Assembly: GCF_000682675.1 (NCBI RefSeq)
Contig: NZ_AWFA01000012.1
Span: 124,001-188,000 of the forward strand
Direction: 5' to 3'
Source: Hyphomonas pacifica
GTDB taxonomy: Bacteria; Pseudomonadota; Alphaproteobacteria; Caulobacterales; Hyphomonadaceae
Length of the DNA: 64,000 nt
The translations under genes and the position numbers were made by a program. Numbering within the stretch: position 1 is the first letter of the stretch; every line of letters starts with the position of its first letter. Below the pieces are notes generated by a model. It had not been told where the DNA came from, did not search any database, and worked only from the letters and a program-made list of their open reading frames with translations. Shown here in pieces: positions 1-9,414 of the stretch.

Positions 1-1
1 C

Positions 2-436
2 CCGTTCTCCATGCCGCAAGGCGGTATGGACGCGCTAATGGCCGCCAATACGGATGAAAAGCTGCTGGAGCTAAAGGCTTACCAGTATGACATTGTATGT
101 AACGGTGTCGAGCTGTCCTCCGGCGCGATCCGGAACCACAGCCCGGAACTGATGCTGAAAGCATTTGAGCTGGCGGGCTATGGCGCTGACGTGGTTGAGA
201 CGGAGTTTGGCGGCATGCTGAATGCGTTCCGCTATGGTGCGCCGCCGCACGGCGGTATTGCGCCGGGCGTTGACCGGATTGTCATGCTTCTGGCGGACGC
301 AGAGAACATCCGCGACGTGACACTGTTTCCGATGAACCAGCAGGCCCGTGACCTGATGATGGGCGCGCCGAGCCCGGTGGACGAGCGTCAGCTGAAAGAG
401 CTGAACATCCGGATGGCGCCGCAGCTCAAATCCTGA
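2..436 (+). CDS. aspS: Aspartyl-tRNA synthetase, C-terminal part (5' end outside window)
   Basis: This is the last ~144 codons of a class II aminoacyl-tRNA synthetase that charges tRNA-Asp (or also tRNA-Asn) in the cytoplasm. The frame is open from base 2. The visible part carries the AspRS C-terminal catalytic core, with the class II motif 3 region ([15 protein letters not shown]) and the typical ending [14 protein letters not shown]. The 5' part, including the OB-fold and motifs 1 and 2, lies outside the window, so I cannot tell whether it is the discriminating or the non-discriminating type. A rho-independent terminator follows 25 bases after the stop. Confidence 0.97.
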   Translation, partial: PFSMPQGGMDALMAANTDEKLLELKAYQYDIVCNGVELSSGAIRNHSPELMLKAFELAGYGADVVETEFGGMLNAFRYGAPPHGGIAPGVDRIVMLLADAENIRDVTLFPMNQQARDLMMGAPSPVDERQLKELNIRMAPQLKS

Positions 437-461
437 TTTCAGGTCTTGGAATAGTGGAAGA

Positions 462-489
462 GGGCGGGATGTATGTTCCGCCCTTTTTT
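462..489 (+). terminator. Rho-independent terminator of aspS
   Basis: Perfect 6-bp stem GGGCGG (462-467) / CCGCCC (478-483) followed by six T. It lies just after aspS and before the convergent pentapeptide-repeat gene. Confidence 0.85.
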
Positions 490-497
490 CGTGCGCT

Positions 498-1241
498 CTA
501 TTGCGCTGCGATCAGGGCAGGGCTGAGCGTTGGGATGGAGCAAAGGGGTAGGCTCAGCTCCTGAGGCAGGCGCGTACTTAGGGACACGCAGGCGCCTGTG
601 AAATCTGCTGTTTCCACGCCAGCCATGTGGCTGAGGTCCGCGTCAATGAAGCGCACATCCTTGAAGGAGGCGCCATCCACGCGGGCATTGTTCAGACTGA
701 CACCGGTCATGTTCGCGCCGTTAAAGATGGCCCCCGTCAGGATTCCATCATTCAGCCATGTGCCCGTCATATTGGCGCCTGAGAGGTCTGCCGTGTCGAG
801 GCGTGCGCTGCTCATGTCCGAAGAGGCAAAGTTCGCACCGACGAGTAGAGCACCCTGCAGGCTGGTCCCTTGCATCGTGGCATTGCGGAACTCCGCCCCA
901 GTCGCGCGAACGCCCTGCAGGCGGGCATTGGAGAGGATGGCTCCAGACAGTTTTGCCGATGTCAGGATAGCACCGCGCATGTCTGCGCCAGTCACCTTAG
1001 CCTGCTCGAAATTTGCGTTTCCAGCTTCAATACTGCGCATGAAAGAGTATTCGAAGTTTGCGCCTGCGTAATTTCCGCCTGTCAGGTCCCAGCCTGTGAG
1101 GTTTCGGCCCGACAAGTCACACTTGCCACAGGCACCGGCATAGCCTGGGGACCACGCAACAGCCTGGCCTTGCGCTGAGGCGTCTGGCGCGCTCACGGCG
1201 ATAGCCAGCATGGAGACGAGAGCGAAACCTGCACGGATCAT
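498..1241 (-). CDS. Exported pentapeptide-repeat protein
   Basis: Protein of 247 residues made almost entirely of A(D/N)LXX pentapeptide repeats, which fold as a right-handed quadrilateral beta-helix. I chose the ATG at 1241 because it opens a clean Sec signal peptide (MIRAGFALVSMLAIAVSAPDASA), so the product should be periplasmic. An in-frame GTG at 1340 would add 33 residues in front of that signal. The mature protein starts with a Cys-x-x-Cys pair (CGKCDL) before the repeats, and another Cys pair lies near the C-terminus. No binding partner can be read from the sequence. It is convergent with aspS and lies downstream of the NrdJ-like gene on the same strand, 181 bases from it. Confidence 0.85.
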   Translation of the reverse strand: MIRAGFALVSMLAIAVSAPDASAQGQAVAWSPGYAGACGKCDLSGRNLTGWDLTGGNYAGANFEYSFMRSIEAGNANFEQAKVTGADMRGAILTSAKLSGAILSNARLQGVRATGAEFRNATMQGTSLQGALLVGANFASSDMSSARLDTADLSGANMTGTWLNDGILTGAIFNGANMTGVSLNNARVDGASFKDVRFIDADLSHMAGVETADFTGACVSLSTRLPQELSLPLCSIPTLSPALIAAQ

Positions 1242-1422
1242 GCTATTTGAATATCGCGTTGTTTTGTCACTCCAAACTGAACAAACAGTAAGAACTGACA
1301 AAATAGCTCCAAGTGTTGCAATTGCGCCATGGTGGATCACGCTGCGTAAAGTGCGCCAGGCATCTGCATCAGCAACAGTAGAAAGGCGCGGATACTCAAT
1401 TGCGGAACAGTAATGAGCGCCT

Positions 1423-3663
1423 TTATTCGATCGTCTGGCGAACTTCTTCGCCGCACGTATCGCATTCTACATCGCCCTCATCGCTGATCTGAAAGAGTGT
1501 GAAGCTGCCGCATGCCGGGCAGGCCTCCGTGAGGTATTCAGGCATACTCTGCTCTTCGGACTCGGCTTCTTCCTCGGTCAACTTTTCTTCGCGCTTCTTG
1601 TCCAGGATCACGATATTGTCTGGCAATTGCCCCCGCGAGAAACCGCGGGAAATGATCTGCGCGGCTTCTTCCGTAAAGGCGGCAGGCTGGCGGGTGGCAT
1701 CGCCTTCGCCCCGTCCCAGGCCGTCATGGGTGACGTCCACTTCCGCCAGATCATCCCGCCCGAGATAGGACACGGCCAGTTCACGGAAGATATAATCCAG
1801 AATTGAGGTGGCCTTCGTGATGCGGTCATTACCCGTAACAGCCCCGGCGGGCTCGAAGCGAGTGAAAACAAAGGCGTCTACATATTCTTCCAAGGGCACG
1901 CCATATTGCAGGCCGATGGAGGTCGCGATGGCGAAATTGTTCATAAGGCTCCGGAACGCGGCGCCTTCCTTGTGCATGTCCAGAAAGATCTCACCGAGCG
2001 AGCCGTCTTCGAACTCCCCCGTATGCAGGTACACTTTGTGCCCGCCGACAGAGGCCTTCTGGATGTAGCCCTTGCGACGGTCCGGTAAGCGTGTACGCGT
2101 GCCGCTCTGGCTGGTCGATACTGACGCGGAAGCCATAACGGGTGCTTCCGCTTCGGAGGCCAGTTCTTCGGCAAGGCTGAGAATATGTTCCATGCGCTCG
2201 GCAACTTCGTCGTCTGCGGGAGCGCGAATGCCGATCAGGAGACTGGAGAGCCCAGCGTTCAGTGCGGCGTCTGCCATGTCGAGGCCCGCGCGGCCCGTGA
2301 TTCTAACCATGACATCACCGCCCAGTGCTTCGGCGCAGGCCTTTGCGAAGGCGATCTCGGCTTCGGGCGAGACGGTAATATCCAGGCCGCACCCAGTCAG
2401 GGCTTCGGCAGCGATCTTCTCTGTCGCGCCGCCCACAGCAGATTCTGCAGCGGCAATATCCCTGCGGGAAAAGCCCATGGCTGAGAGCAGTCCACAGCCA
2501 TCCGAATCAAAATTTTCCGGCGGCAATTTCAGATCCTGACTGATGATCTCATCGCCGAGGACCCACCGTGAGAAGGCGGCATTCAGGGGCAAGCCCTCGC
2601 TGAGCGCGCGTTTGACGCGCTCCAAGGCCGCTTCGGAGAAGCCGCGATCCTTCAGCCTGTCGGCGCCAAGCGCGCTTTCAAGGTCATGTGCGCCGCCATG
2701 AGCCAAGCGGTCCAGAATTAACGGCAGGGATTCCGGGGCTTTTCTGGCAATCGCCAGGCGGGCACTGCGCGTCAAAGTGGGGCCTTCATCTGAAAAGGCG
2801 AGAACTGTCGTGACCGGACCGCTCGCATTGCTATCGCAGTCAGGCATGATGTCCGGCAGGTCGCTGACCGGCAGGATTTTTACCTGGCAGGCCTTCTTGC
2901 CGCCCGCACGGCGCGCCTCAATGCCCAGAGTTGCCGCATGGTTGGCTGAGAGGGAAGCACCGGTCGCCGCGGATTTGACGAGGCCGCAGATCGCCGCGGC
3001 CATATCGCGGCCTTCATCGCTGTCATAGGCAAGTCCGAGGGACATGACAGCCGCGCCCAAGCCGTGAATCAGCAGTAGACCATCTCCGAGGCTCTTTGAG
3101 GCGGCATCTGTCACAGAGGTCAGAAGGTCTGTCTCCAGGCCTTCCGGGCTGACGGCCAGTGAGATATCCAGCAGGCGGCACAGTGTACGCGACGCGGGAA
3201 GCTCTGATTGTGCGAGAATGACCTCGGCGCCTTCCTTCAGCGCTCCCAGCAGCTCCGCTTCGATATCCTCTTCAATGCTGTCAACAGCAAACACAGCGGG
3301 TGGCGGAGAAGGCGTGTTCACAGCAGCAATGCGAAGAGCGTCCGCTGTGCGCAGGATGCCATCCGGCTGGCGCAGCGCCTCTTCAAGGATGTCCTGTGGC
3401 AGGCCGGAGGCGATGGCTTCGGCCAGCTCGGCATTGCGCGGGGCATTGCCAAGACGCTCCAGCATTTCGGCTGTCGCGATCTGAGTGGCCTCCAGAAGGC
3501 TGGCAGATGCGTAGGCAGAGGTTACATTGCGCAGCGATTCCGGCGTTGCCGGTCTGCGGTGACGGCCTGCTGCACGCCAGATGTCACCGAGGTCGAGGGG
3601 GCCTGACAGCAGGCCATCCATCTCCGCAGCCTGTAATATGGATTTTAGCTCGGCCTTGGTCAT
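1423..3663 (-). CDS. NrdJ-derived TSCPD-domain protein, probable pseudoenzyme
   Basis: Protein of 746 residues. The C-terminal third is clearly homologous to the end of the adenosylcobalamin-dependent (class II) ribonucleotide reductase NrdJ: DRRKGY, the TSCPD region from about 530 to 640 ([54 protein letters not shown]) and a C-terminal zinc ribbon with Cys 715/718 and 734/737. Weaker NrdJ-like stretches occur at 212-220 (AYDSDEGRD) and about 325-375 ([19 protein letters not shown]...FSRWVLGDE). The NPCSE-type active-site segment and the large N-terminal barrel are missing or unrecognisable, and a full NrdJ is about 1200 residues. It should therefore not reduce ribonucleotides; a regulatory or structural role is a guess. 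Start at 3663: GGGAGG lies just upstream. A longer start at 3723 lacks this. Confidence 0.85.
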   Translation of the reverse strand: MTKAELKSILQAAEMDGLLSGPLDLGDIWRAAGRHRRPATPESLRNVTSAYASASLLEATQIATAEMLERLGNAPRNAELAEAIASGLPQDILEEALRQPDGILRTADALRIAAVNTPSPPPAVFAVDSIEEDIEAELLGALKEGAEVILAQSELPASRTLCRLLDISLAVSPEGLETDLLTSVTDAASKSLGDGLLLIHGLGAAVMSLGLAYDSDEGRDMAAAICGLVKSAATGASLSANHAATLGIEARRAGGKKACQVKILPVSDLPDIMPDCDSNASGPVTTVLAFSDEGPTLTRSARLAIARKAPESLPLILDRLAHGGAHDLESALGADRLKDRGFSEAALERVKRALSEGLPLNAAFSRWVLGDEIISQDLKLPPENFDSDGCGLLSAMGFSRRDIAAAESAVGGATEKIAAEALTGCGLDITVSPEAEIAFAKACAEALGGDVMVRITGRAGLDMADAALNAGLSSLLIGIRAPADDEVAERMEHILSLAEELASEAEAPVMASASVSTSQSGTRTRLPDRRKGYIQKASVGGHKVYLHTGEFEDGSLGEIFLDMHKEGAAFRSLMNNFAIATSIGLQYGVPLEEYVDAFVFTRFEPAGAVTGNDRITKATSILDYIFRELAVSYLGRDDLAEVDVTHDGLGRGEGDATRQPAAFTEEAAQIISRGFSRGQLPDNIVILDKKREEKLTEEEAESEEQSMPEYLTEACPACGSFTLFQISDEGDVECDTCGEEVRQTIE

Positions 3664-3860
3664 TCTCGCCTCCCTGCGAAACATTGGCGAATCATTCCAC
3701 ACAGGGTGACGCTTCGCAGACATTGTATCAACCTGAGCTGCCTCAAAATCGCCAATGTGAAATGAGTTTTGTGCGTCGCATTGCCTGCGGCTGCTCTATG
3801 GATTAACTGCCGCGAAGACGCCATATTGCGGCCAACAAGACAGGTCAGGACATCAAGACG

Positions 3861-4253
3861 ATGCTGAAACAGATTTTCACCTGGTGGAGCGGGCACACGC
3901 TCGGGGCTTCCTTCGACATCAAACGGCGCTCGACCTATGTCGGCACTGATGAGTATGGCAATCGCTATTTTGAAGAGCGCAAACCATCCCTCGAAGGGCG
4001 TAAGCGCCGCTATGTGATGTACAAAGGGCTCGCGGAGCCGTCCAAGGTGCCCGCAGACTGGCATGGTTGGATGCACCATACTATTGATGAGCCGCCGACC
4101 CGTATGCCGCTCAACCGTCGTGAGTGGGAAAAGGATCACAAGCCGAACATGACCGGTACGCCTTACGCCACGAAGCCGAAAGGCAGCATTTCCACTGACC
4201 GGGCCCGCCAGAAGGCGACCGGAGACTACGAGGCCTGGACGCCTGATGCGTGA
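3861..4253 (+). CDS. NADH:ubiquinone oxidoreductase subunit NDUFA12 family protein
   Basis: Protein of 130 residues related to the mitochondrial 17.2-kDa complex I accessory subunit NDUFA12, which alphaproteobacteria share with mitochondria. It is expected to be a peripheral part of respiratory complex I on the cytoplasmic face of the inner membrane. Family features seen are the N-terminal FTWWSGHTLG, the GTDEYGNRYFEER segment, RRYVMYKG and the W-rich stretch PADWHGWMHH. The length is normal. Its stop overlaps the start of the MCE-domain gene by 8 bases, so the two are probably translated together, as in related genomes where this gene heads the mlaD-DUF2155 set. Confidence 0.93.
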   Translation: MLKQIFTWWSGHTLGASFDIKRRSTYVGTDEYGNRYFEERKPSLEGRKRRYVMYKGLAEPSKVPADWHGWMHHTIDEPPTRMPLNRREWEKDHKPNMTGTPYATKPKGSISTDRARQKATGDYEAWTPDA

Positions 4254-4794
4254 ATCACTTTTTGAAACCCTGATTGGCGCTCTGGTTGTTGCCGTTGCAG
4301 GCGCTTTCCTTTGGTTTGCGATTGGCCAGGGAACAGATGTGAAAGCTTCCGGTGATCAGTATGAGGTGACGGCGCGCTTCAATAATATCTCCGGCATTTC
4401 CCGTGGCACTGATGTGCGGATTGCTGGCGTGAAGGCTGGGATCGTAAAGGCGGTCGAAGGAGATCCGAAGCGTTTTGAAGCTGTCGTTACGCTAAGCGTC
4501 GATGAGAAATGGGACCTTCCGGAAGACACGGATGCCCGCATATCGACAGATGGCCTTTTGGGCGGCAGCTATGTGGCTCTAGAGCCCGGTGGCAGCTTTG
4601 ACAACATTTCAAAGGATGGCTCGGGCGAAATCATTTACACGCGTGGCAGTGTCGATCTGCTGACCCTGTTTGCCTCTTTCGCCTCCAGTGGCGGCGGGAA
4701 TGCGGATGGGGCCCCTGATGCATCTCCCGTCGCGGCTGGTGATGCTTCATCTGCAGCAAGTAATGATTCATACCCTGACGAGGATTATCAATAA
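4246..4794 (+). CDS. mlaD: MlaD-type MCE-domain phospholipid transport protein
   Basis: Protein of 182 residues: one N-terminal membrane anchor (about residues 7-27, LIGALVVAVAGAFLWFAIGQ) followed by a single MCE domain (about 38-115; FNNISGISRGTDVRIAGVKAGIV and STDGLLGGSYVALEPGG). MlaD forms the hexameric substrate-binding ring of the Mla ABC system, which carries phospholipids between outer and inner membrane. The other Mla genes are not in this window. The tail after residue 150 is Ala/Ser/Asp-rich and probably disordered. The gene overlaps NDUFA12 by 8 bases and the following DUF2155 gene by 1 base, so the three look like one operon. Confidence 0.93.
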   Translation: MRESLFETLIGALVVAVAGAFLWFAIGQGTDVKASGDQYEVTARFNNISGISRGTDVRIAGVKAGIVKAVEGDPKRFEAVVTLSVDEKWDLPEDTDARISTDGLLGGSYVALEPGGSFDNISKDGSGEIIYTRGSVDLLTLFASFASSGGGNADGAPDASPVAAGDASSAASNDSYPDEDYQ

Positions 4795-5339
4795 TGAAAT
4801 TCGCTGTCTCTGCCTTGGCAATCTGCGCTGCTATGGCTGGGGCCGCGCATGCGGCGACCTTCGTGCAGAAGGATCGCGCCACGTTGCGCGCACTCGACAA
4901 GATTACCGGTCGCTCCACGGACATTGAGGTCAAAGTTGGTGAGCCGGTTGTGTTTGGGTCTCTGAAGGTGGAGCTGAAGGTTTGCTATCAGACTCCACCG
5001 GAAGAAGCGCCGGAGAGCGCAGCTTTTCTCAAGATCAACTCCACGCAGCCGGTTGCCGTCGAGACGATGGAAGCTGCCGTGACGGCCGACGATGTGAATA
5101 CGGTCAGCGACGAGAATCCGGAGCTATTTTCTGGGTGGATGTATGCATCTTCTCCAGGACTCAGCGCTCTGGAGCATCCGGTTTACGACATCTGGGTGAT
5201 CCGCTGCAGCGCACCTGATCCTGTGAAGTTGCCGCCCAAGGCGTCTGCGCCCGTGGATGATGATGTGGTGTATGATGACGAAGTGCCGCCGGGCATCGAG
5301 ATCGTCGACGACCCGTCCGAGGTTGAAGATCCGCAATAG
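4794..5339 (+). CDS. DUF2155 domain-containing periplasmic protein
   Basis: Protein of 181 residues with a Sec signal peptide (cleavage likely after GAAHA, residue ~20) and a DUF2155 domain to about residue 140. Conserved family features are the start ATLRALDKITG, a central Cys (VCYQTPPEE), FSGWMYASSPGLSALEHPVYD and a second Cys in WVIRC; the two Cys may form a disulphide. The function of DUF2155 proteins is not established. The last ~40 residues are acidic, low in complexity and lie in the overlap with the convergent aat gene. The start codon shares one base with the mlaD stop. Confidence 0.9.
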   Translation: MKFAVSALAICAAMAGAAHAATFVQKDRATLRALDKITGRSTDIEVKVGEPVVFGSLKVELKVCYQTPPEEAPESAAFLKINSTQPVAVETMEAAVTADDVNTVSDENPELFSGWMYASSPGLSALEHPVYDIWVIRCSAPDPVKLPPKASAPVDDDVVYDDEVPPGIEIVDDPSEVEDPQ

Positions 5340-5953
5340 AAATCGGCCTCTACGGTCAGGGCCATTCTCAGCATTTTTTTGAACTCCGTACGCGTGATTT
5401 CATAGAGTCCAAACTGCTCAAGGTGCGGATTATGGAATTGTGCGTCCAGCAGGATGTATCCGCCAGTCAGCAAGCGCGCGACGAGGTGCACGAGCGCGAT
5501 CTTTGAAGCATCTGTCGCGCGGGAAAACATGCTCTCCCCAAAGAAGGCACCGCCCACAGAGACGCCATAGAGCCCGCCGACAAGATCGTCCCCATCCCAG
5601 CACTCAATGGAGTGGGCATGGCCCTCGCGGTGCAGGGCGCTGTAAAGATTCAGGATTGGAGAGTTGATCCAGGTGCTCTCTCGGCCAGCGGTGCTCTCGG
5701 CACACATTTCCATCACGCGCGTAAATGCCTGATCGGCGGTGACCCTGAATGGGTCCTGCTTTACTTTCCGCGCAAGGCGTTTGGGAACGTGAAAGCCTTT
5801 GAGGGGAATGATCCCACGCATGTCCGGGTCGACAAGGAACAGGTGCGGGTCGTTGCGGGCATCTCCCATCGGGAAGACGCCCCGCCTGTAACAGGCCAGC
5901 AGGTCAGACGTACCAAAGCGCGAAGACATGGCTTCATATGTTAGGGCGGACAC
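5183..5953 (-). CDS. aat: Leucyl/phenylalanyl-tRNA--protein transferase
   Basis: Cytoplasmic enzyme that moves Leu or Phe from its tRNA to the N-terminus of proteins with basic first residues, marking them for ClpS/ClpAP. Aat motifs are present: the N-terminal DLLACYRRGVFPMG, WINSPI, the GGLYGVSVGGAFFGESMFS block and LLDAQFHNPHLEQFG. Homology ends near residue 206 (ALTVEADF). The remaining ~50 residues are Ser/Thr/Gly-rich and encoded entirely antisense to the DUF2155 gene tail, so the reading frame seems to have run through a lost stop. The start is GTG at 5953 with GGAGG about 12 bases upstream; an in-frame ATG at 5929 is possible. It lies 51 bases downstream of, or beside, accC in a conserved neighbourhood. 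Confidence 0.92.
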   Translation of the reverse strand: MSALTYEAMSSRFGTSDLLACYRRGVFPMGDARNDPHLFLVDPDMRGIIPLKGFHVPKRLARKVKQDPFRVTADQAFTRVMEMCAESTAGRESTWINSPILNLYSALHREGHAHSIECWDGDDLVGGLYGVSVGGAFFGESMFSRATDASKIALVHLVARLLTGGYILLDAQFHNPHLEQFGLYEITRTEFKKMLRMALTVEADFYCGSSTSDGSSTISMPGGTSSSYTTSSSTGADALGGNFTGSGALQRITQMS

Positions 5954-6004
5954 TCAGATGTCCACCCTCCAATATGATGCCGCTGGCATTAGGTTGCAGA
6001 TGAA

Positions 6005-7375
6005 TTACTCACCAGCTTGTTTGGCGTCAGCGAGGAATTTCTCCAGCCAGTGTATGTTATAATTACCTGCTAGGACGTCGTCGTTCTCAACGAGTCTGCG
6101 ATGGAGGTCCAGTGTTGTGAAGACACCACCAACCACCATTTCAGACAGAGCGCGACGCAGCCGCATCAGGCACTCGCGACGCGTGCGGCCATGTACAATC
6201 AGCTTGCCGATCAACGAGTCGTAATGAGGTGGAATGCGATAACCGGCATACGCAGCGCTATCGAGGCGCACATCGGGGCCGCCTGGTGCGTGGAAGTCGG
6301 TTATCAGGCCGGGCGACGGGACGAATGTCTCGGGGTGCTCAGCATTGATACGGCACTCGATGGCGTGGCCCACAAGCATGACGTCTTCCTGGCGGAAGGA
6401 CAGCTCCTTGCCTTCAGCGATCCGAATTTGTTCGCGGACCAGATCTATCCCTGTGATCATCTCCGTGACTGGGTGTTCCACCTGAAGACGGGTGTTCATT
6501 TCGATGAAGTAGAACTTCCCATCCTCGTAAAGGAATTCGATTGTGCCTGCGCCCCGATAGCCAAGCTTTTCCATCGCATGGGCAACGATTCCGCCGATTT
6601 CCTCACGCTGCGCCTGATTTAGAGCAGGGGATGGCGCTTCCTCGAAGACCTTTTGGTTGCGGCGCTGCAGTGAGCAGTCGCGTTCCCAAAGGTGGGCGAC
6701 GTTGCCGTGCGTATCGGCAATAACCTGCACCTCAATGTGACGCGGGCCCTGAAGGTATTTCTCCAGATAGACAGCGTCATCACCAAAGGCGGCTTTCGCC
6801 TCAGTCTTCGCAGTACGGACAGCGTTTTCCAAATCGCCTTCCGTCATGGCCAGCTTCATACCGCGACCCCCGCCGCCTGCAGAGGCTTTTACCAATACCG
6901 GGAAACCGATTTTCTTTGCGGCTTTCTTGGCTTCGGAAATGCTTGAGAGTGCACCTTCTGAGCCGGGGACACATGGTACGCCAGCTTCGATCATCGCCTG
7001 CTTGGCTGCGATCTTGTCGCCCATGATGCGAATGTGCTCAGCGGTTGGGCCAATAAAGGCCAAGCCGTGCGCTTCTACCATTTCAGCGAACTGGGCGTTC
7101 TCTGACAGGAATCCATAGCCGGGATGGATCGCATCAGCGCCGGTAATCTCGGCTGCCGCCAGGATCTGCGACTTTTTCAGATAGCTTTGCGCGGATGGGG
7201 CCGGGCCAATGCAGACACTCTCGTCTGCCAAGCGAACCGCCATGGCATCCCTGTCTGCCTCGGAATGGACAACTACCGTGGACAGGCCCATTTCTTTGCA
7301 GGCGCGGTGAATTCTCAGGGCAATCTCACCGCGATTAGCGATGAGAACCTTTTTGATGACAGGTTGCTCGGCCAT
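6005..7375 (-). CDS. accC: Acetyl-CoA carboxylase, biotin carboxylase subunit
   Basis: ATP-dependent carboxylation of the biotin carried by AccB, the first half reaction of malonyl-CoA synthesis. At 456 residues it has the normal length. Visible motifs: N-terminal [27 protein letters not shown], the Gly-rich ATP-binding loop [14 protein letters not shown] (about 160-173), and the catalytic [14 protein letters not shown]. The ATG at 7375 lies one base after the accB stop at 7377, so accB-accC is a standard translationally linked pair. aat follows downstream. Confidence 0.98.
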   Translation of the reverse strand: MAEQPVIKKVLIANRGEIALRIHRACKEMGLSTVVVHSEADRDAMAVRLADESVCIGPAPSAQSYLKKSQILAAAEITGADAIHPGYGFLSENAQFAEMVEAHGLAFIGPTAEHIRIMGDKIAAKQAMIEAGVPCVPGSEGALSSISEAKKAAKKIGFPVLVKASAGGGGRGMKLAMTEGDLENAVRTAKTEAKAAFGDDAVYLEKYLQGPRHIEVQVIADTHGNVAHLWERDCSLQRRNQKVFEEAPSPALNQAQREEIGGIVAHAMEKLGYRGAGTIEFLYEDGKFYFIEMNTRLQVEHPVTEMITGIDLVREQIRIAEGKELSFRQEDVMLVGHAIECRINAEHPETFVPSPGLITDFHAPGGPDVRLDSAAYAGYRIPPHYDSLIGKLIVHGRTRRECLMRLRRALSEMVVGGVFTTLDLHRRLVENDDVLAGNYNIHWLEKFLADAKQAGE

Positions 7376-7376
7376 A

Positions 7377-7856
7377 TTACTCGATCAGTATCAGAGCTTC
7401 GCCATATTCCACTGGCTGGGCGTCGGTAACATAAATTTCTTTAACGACACCAGCCTTGTCCGATTCGACCGGGTTGAAAGTCTTCATGGCTTCAACCAGC
7501 ATCAGAGTGTCGCCTTTCTTCACCTTGTCGCCAACAGCGACAAAGGCTTTCGCGCCAGGCTCAGGTGATAAATAGACCGTACCGACCATGGGGGATTTGA
7601 TGGCATTGTCAGACGCGGCAGGCGCACCAGCTTCAGCGGAGGGAGCGTTTGCAGCCGTCGTAGCAGGGGCGGCGGCGGGAGCAGCAGACGGGGCTGGCGC
7701 GTACGCTGCGGCCTGAACGATTGGGGCGGCAGGCTTGCTCACGCGAATGCGAAGGCCATCATGCTCAACTTCGAGTTCGCCGAGGTCAGCTTCACGCAGG
7801 ATGGCTGCGAGTTCCCGGACGAGGCCGGTATCCAGCTTGTTCTTTGTCGTACTCAT
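7377..7856 (-). CDS. accB: Biotin carboxyl carrier protein of acetyl-CoA carboxylase
   Basis: BCCP of 159 residues. The C-terminal biotinyl domain (about 82-159) carries the biotin-attachment motif EAMKT with Lys125. The N-terminal domain ([32 protein letters not shown]) is followed by an Ala/Pro-rich linker (about 45-85) that lets the biotin arm swing between AccC and AccAD. It lies between aroQ (6-base gap) and accC (1-base gap) on the minus strand, the usual aroQ-accB-accC order. Confidence 0.98.
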   Translation of the reverse strand: MSTTKNKLDTGLVRELAAILREADLGELEVEHDGLRIRVSKPAAPIVQAAAYAPAPSAAPAAAPATTAANAPSAEAGAPAASDNAIKSPMVGTVYLSPEPGAKAFVAVGDKVKKGDTLMLVEAMKTFNPVESDKAGVVKEIYVTDAQPVEYGEALILIE

Positions 7857-7862
7857 GAAATA

Positions 7863-8306
7863 TCAGGTCTCTTTCTGGCCCAGAAGGGTCTTAGCCGCCA
7901 AAAGCGCCAGCTCATAGCCATAGGCGCCCAGGCCCGCAATCGTGGCCTTCACAGCGGGGGAAACATAATTCACCTGACGAAACGCGTCACGCGCCGCCGG
8001 GTTTGATAAATGAACTTCTACAACCGGCACCGTACAGGCCTTCAGTGCATCATGCACTGCAATGGAGGTATGCGTGTATGCAGCCGCATTTAGAATGATG
8101 GCTGCGCCCTTGGCAGACCCTTCTTGAATCCAGCTTACCAACTCACCTTCATGATTCGTCTGGCGGGTTTCCAATGGAAGGTCACCTGCCAGCACTCTGA
8201 GCCGTGTGTGGATATCTTCCAGCGTGTCACGGCCGTAAATCTCCGGCTCACGTGAGCCGAGAAGGTTGAGGTTGGGGCCTCCAAGTACGTATACCGGTTT
8301 AGACAT
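7863..8306 (-). CDS. aroQ: 3-dehydroquinate dehydratase, type II
   Basis: Third step of the shikimate pathway: dehydrates 3-dehydroquinate to 3-dehydroshikimate through an enolate. Type II signatures: GGPNLNLLGSREPEIYG (lid region with catalytic Arg and Tyr), QTNHEGELVSWI, NAAAYTHTSIAVHDAL (catalytic His) and EVHLSN. I use the ATG at 8306, giving 147 residues with the normal N-terminus; an upstream in-frame start at 8342 only adds 12 unusual residues. It is divergent from thiS with a 62-base gap. Confidence 0.96.
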   Translation of the reverse strand: MSKPVYVLGGPNLNLLGSREPEIYGRDTLEDIHTRLRVLAGDLPLETRQTNHEGELVSWIQEGSAKGAAIILNAAAYTHTSIAVHDALKACTVPVVEVHLSNPAARDAFRQVNYVSPAVKATIAGLGAYGYELALLAAKTLLGQKET

Positions 8307-8368
8307 GGTGTCCGTCTTGCGCTGTATCGCCTGGCAAGGCAAGGGGCAGATGAACGGAGAAAACTCGA

Positions 8369-8581
8369 ATGTTGGTTACTGTCAATGGTGAGACGCGCTC
8401 AGTGCAGCCGGGGACGACGATTGCAATGCTGATTACGCAATTGGCAGGCGAATCAGGCAAGGATCAGCGCGGCATCGCCATTGAGCGGAATCTTGAGATT
8501 GTCCCCAAATCCGAGCATGCCTGCACGGTCATTGAAGAAGGCGACCGCATAGAGCTTGTTCAGTTCGTCGGCGGGGGGTAG
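8369..8581 (+). CDS. thiS: Sulfur carrier protein ThiS
   Basis: Small ubiquitin-fold protein of 70 residues ending in FVGGG. The C-terminal Gly is adenylated and converted to a thiocarboxylate that delivers sulfur to ThiG for the thiazole ring of thiamine. GGAG lies 8 bases before the ATG. It stands just before thiG, its partner. The adenylyltransferase ThiF, ThiO and ThiE are not in the window. No TPP riboswitch is visible in the 62-base leader. Confidence 0.93.
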   Translation: MLVTVNGETRSVQPGTTIAMLITQLAGESGKDQRGIAIERNLEIVPKSEHACTVIEEGDRIELVQFVGGG

Positions 8582-8591
8582 GCCTGCACCT

Positions 8592-8626
8592 GCCTCAGAC
8601 TAAAGAGGCCATCAATTTTCCTTTCC
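8592..8626 (+). promoter_or_regulatory. Short hairpin between thiS and thiG
   Basis: GCCTC (8592-8596) can pair with GAGGC (8605-8609) and is followed by a T-rich stretch. It may be a weak attenuator that lowers thiG expression relative to thiS, or may be chance. There is no direct evidence for a function. Confidence 0.22.
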
Positions 8627-8643
8627 AGACCAAGGTTAGACCT

Positions 8644-9414
8644 TTGACAGATTCACTTACTATTGCCGGCAAGACGTATAATTCCCGCCTGATCGTCGGG
8701 ACAGGAAAGTACAAATCCTATCAGCAGAATGCCGACGCGGCGCGTGCCGCGGGTGCCGAGATCGTCACGGTTGCCTTGCGCCGGGTAAATCTCTCTGACC
8801 CTGAACAGGAACGGCTGACAGATTTCGTGAAACCTGACGAGTTCACCTATCTGCCCAACACAGCCGGCTGCTACACGGCGGACGAGGCTGTTCGCACGCT
8901 GCGACTTGCGCGCGAGGCAGGCGGTTGGAATCTGGTGAAACTGGAAGTGCTGGCTGATCAGAAGACACTGTACCCTAATATGCCGGAGACGCTGGAGGCT
9001 GCCAAAGCGCTGATCGCTGATGGCTTTGAAGTGATGGTCTACTGCTCGGATGATCCGGTCTATGCCAAGATGCTGGAAGACGCCGGGTGCTGCGCGATTA
9101 TGCCTCTCGGCAGTCTGATTGGATCAGGTCTTGGGATTATGAACCCGGTCAATATTCGTCTGATCGTTGAGCAGACGCGTGTGCCGGTAATCGTGGATGC
9201 CGGTGTCGGTACGGCTTCTGACGCGGCCATGGCGATGGAGCTTGGTTGTGATGGCGTTCTGATGAACACGGCTATTGCCGCAGCCAAGGATCCGATCATG
9301 ATGGCCAGCGCCATGAAACATGCTGTGATCGCAGGCCGTGAAGCTTATCTCGCCGGCCGGATGCCCAAGAAGATGTACGCTGATCCCAGCTCACCGCTTG
9401 CCGGGCTGATCTGA
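8644..9414 (+). CDS. thiG: Thiazole synthase ThiG
   Basis: Builds the thiazole phosphate of thiamine from 1-deoxy-D-xylulose 5-phosphate, dehydroglycine and ThiS thiocarboxylate. TIM-barrel protein of 256 residues, normal length. Motifs: RLIVGTGKY at the N-terminus, the Schiff-base Lys in [20 protein letters not shown] and [12 protein letters not shown] (phosphate binding). The start is a TTG at 8644, preceded by AAGG; no ATG is nearby upstream. Its stop codon is directly followed by the stop of the convergent gntP gene with no spare base. Confidence 0.96.
   Translation: MTDSLTIAGKTYNSRLIVGTGKYKSYQQNADAARAAGAEIVTVALRRVNLSDPEQERLTDFVKPDEFTYLPNTAGCYTADEAVRTLRLAREAGGWNLVKLEVLADQKTLYPNMPETLEAAKALIADGFEVMVYCSDDPVYAKMLEDAGCCAIMPLGSLIGSGLGIMNPVNIRLIVEQTRVPVIVDAGVGTASDAAMAMELGCDGVLMNTAIAAAKDPIMMASAMKHAVIAGREAYLAGRMPKKMYADPSSPLAGLI

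Noticed and set aside
8307-8368. TPP riboswitch before thiS
   Set aside because: The 62-base leader is too short and lacks the CUGAGA core.
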